A DNA stretch of 64,000 nucleotides. It comes from Pithys albifrons albifrons. Taxonomy: Eukaryota > Chordata > Aves > Passeriformes > Thamnophilidae. The DNA is taken from the NCBI RefSeq assembly GCF_047495875.1, contig NC_092466.1, forward strand, positions 13,326,561-13,390,560. Direction: 5' to 3'. Positions 62,525 to 64,000 of the stretch are shown here, one piece after another; the stretch's first letter is position 1, and each line of letters begins with the position of its first letter. The translations under genes and the position numbers were made by a program. The notes beneath the pieces were generated by a model. That model did not search any database and had not been told where the DNA came from. It worked only from the letters and a program-made list of their open reading frames with translations.

Positions 62525-64000
62525 CTGTGGGGAAAGCCCTAAATAAGATGAGTGAGAGCAGCTGGGAACTGCAATTCCCCAACTACTGTCTCCAGTACTT
62601 CTTGTGACCACTTTTATAAATGCTGTTTCCCTGGGAGCTCATACATCTAGTCTTGTGATGCCAGACCTCCACGTCCTCCTAAAATAACTGTTGTGGTGTT
62701 TAGGGCTCCCAAGGGATCTTGCATCAGCTGCTCAGATTCAGGTTGACTTGTGCCCTACCCCACAAAGGGATTTGATGGCTTCTGGGGGGCTGTGTCTGTG
62801 GGGTGCAAACAGGCAGCCCCAGCTCAGGCCACCAACTGGGAGGCCACTGGAGACCAGAGTCAGTCTTTGTCATTCCTGGTTTCTGTGGCTCTGCAGGTAG
62901 TGTTACTGTGTAATAAGGAATGAATAATTAAGAGCTGTCACTGGGATATAAAGGAAACTGAAGGAAGGTTAAATGCAAATAAGGATTTCTGCAATGCTGG
63001 CCAAAAAGGTATTTGCTTGTCTTTTTGACCTGAGCCACTGTCCCTCTGACACCTTTTGAAGAGGACCTGGACGTGATGGATATCCTGTCCTCAGGGTAAC
63101 AGCACACACTTCTATGTGACCTCTTCCAGCAGCGACTGCAGGGGGATGGCATGGGGGAGAAGAGCCAGACCGCAGCATGCTCTTGGAAGTGTACACTCTG
63201 GCCAGCTCTCTATTGTCTAACTGCACAATTCTGGCTGTTGGCTTAAAGTTTAGCTCACTGCACTGCCTGCCAGGATAAGTGGAGTATTTTCAGCCTGTTA
63301 TAAGGTCTGTTCTGTCTTTAGCTATAAAAAGGAGACCCCACCTCTTCCCTTAAGGTCTGTGAAGAGAAGCTGAGATAAAAGGACTTAGTTGTGTCCAGGA
63401 GTGTGGTGTGGTCCCCAGCACTGTTTGTGGGCAAAGCAGCTGCTCCAGATGTGTGGTGAGCACAGCTCCAGGACTGGCAGGGAAGCAGAGACTTGGAAGC
63501 CAGCAGCACAAATACATGACAGAAGCACTGAAACTGCAGTAGGGCAGAACAAGCTGCTTGGCAGCCTCCACTGATCTCGTGGAAGGCACTCCCAGGATCA
63601 GGGTTTGCTCCCTGAAGTGTTCTGTGATGCATTCAGACCCTCTGCAGCCAGGGGGAAGGTGGTGTTGCCTTCCATTTCCAATCTGGGATGAGAGTAGTCC
63701 AAGAGTAGGCTGTCTTTCCAGCTGTGTCACAAACAAGCTCACAGACGAGCCACTTTGTGAAACCTCTGTGTGCTAAGAATGGATACTGCTGGCCTGCCTT
63801 TCTTGATGAAAAACATTTTGAGATCTTTGAAAGCACTGTACAGAAGTGCAGATGGCTTCATGCAAGGTGCTGTAGGAAAATCTCAGTCTGCAGGTAGCAG
63901 TTGTTCCTCCTGTATTGACATTTGTTTTATTTTCTCTTAGAAAAATGTTGGCTGTCTGCACATGACTGTCTGCTGCTCAGTCTTTGTGCAGATCTTAGTG
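62525..64000 (+). other. Start of intron 3 (continues past the window), no gene seen
   Basis: Intronic sequence after the second exon's donor. The next expected exon should begin with the remainder of a glycine codon followed by codons for KILFRRSHIRD-type sequence. I did not find it, so it lies beyond 64000. Confidence 0.75.

Overview
The window is vertebrate nuclear DNA, almost certainly from a bird, and lies inside one large gene on the + strand. Only two short segments are convincingly protein-coding. Conceptually spliced together, they read without interruption as the middle of a PX (phox-homology) domain. The wording of that domain matches SH3PXD2A (TKS5/FISH), the podosome and invadopodium scaffold, better than its paralogue SH3PXD2B. 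The avian call rests on two CR1-type LINE 3' ends of the kind common in bird genomes, on the small amount of interspersed repeat for 64 kb, and on the close match to the vertebrate protein. I cannot name the species.

Layout: 1-32522 is the 3' part of an intron (intron 1 in human numbering; the exon carrying the start codon is upstream of the window). 32523-32603 is an 81-bp coding exon. 32604-62442 is an intron of 29,839 bp. 62443-62518 is a 76-bp coding exon. 62519-64000 is the start of the next intron. The exons encode the PX strand and helix with the phosphoinositide-binding RRYSKF motif, then the start of the proline-rich PX loop. Both exons have good donors, acceptors and branch-point candidates.

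The intronic DNA holds two full-length copies of one SINE family, in opposite orientations at 24952-25261 (minus) and 33241-33562 (plus). Each has a 5S-rRNA-derived head with a recognisable Pol III internal promoter, an unfamiliar body, a hairpin near the 3' end, a short ATAC-repeat tail and clear target-site duplications. They sit on either side of the first exon, so a pre-mRNA could fold them together around it. Other content is two CR1 remnants (22613-22700 plus, 48283-48480 minus), a 276-bp pure pyrimidine tract made of two abutting microsatellites (34291-34566), several homopolymer runs, one possible G-quadruplex, and AT-rich stretches that look like candidate conserved noncoding elements but cannot be confirmed from one sequence.

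The many open reading frames of 60-190 codons are chance or low-complexity ORFs. They are not annotated as genes. I saw no tRNA gene, no functional rRNA gene, no CRISPR array, no retroviral gene and no second protein-coding gene.
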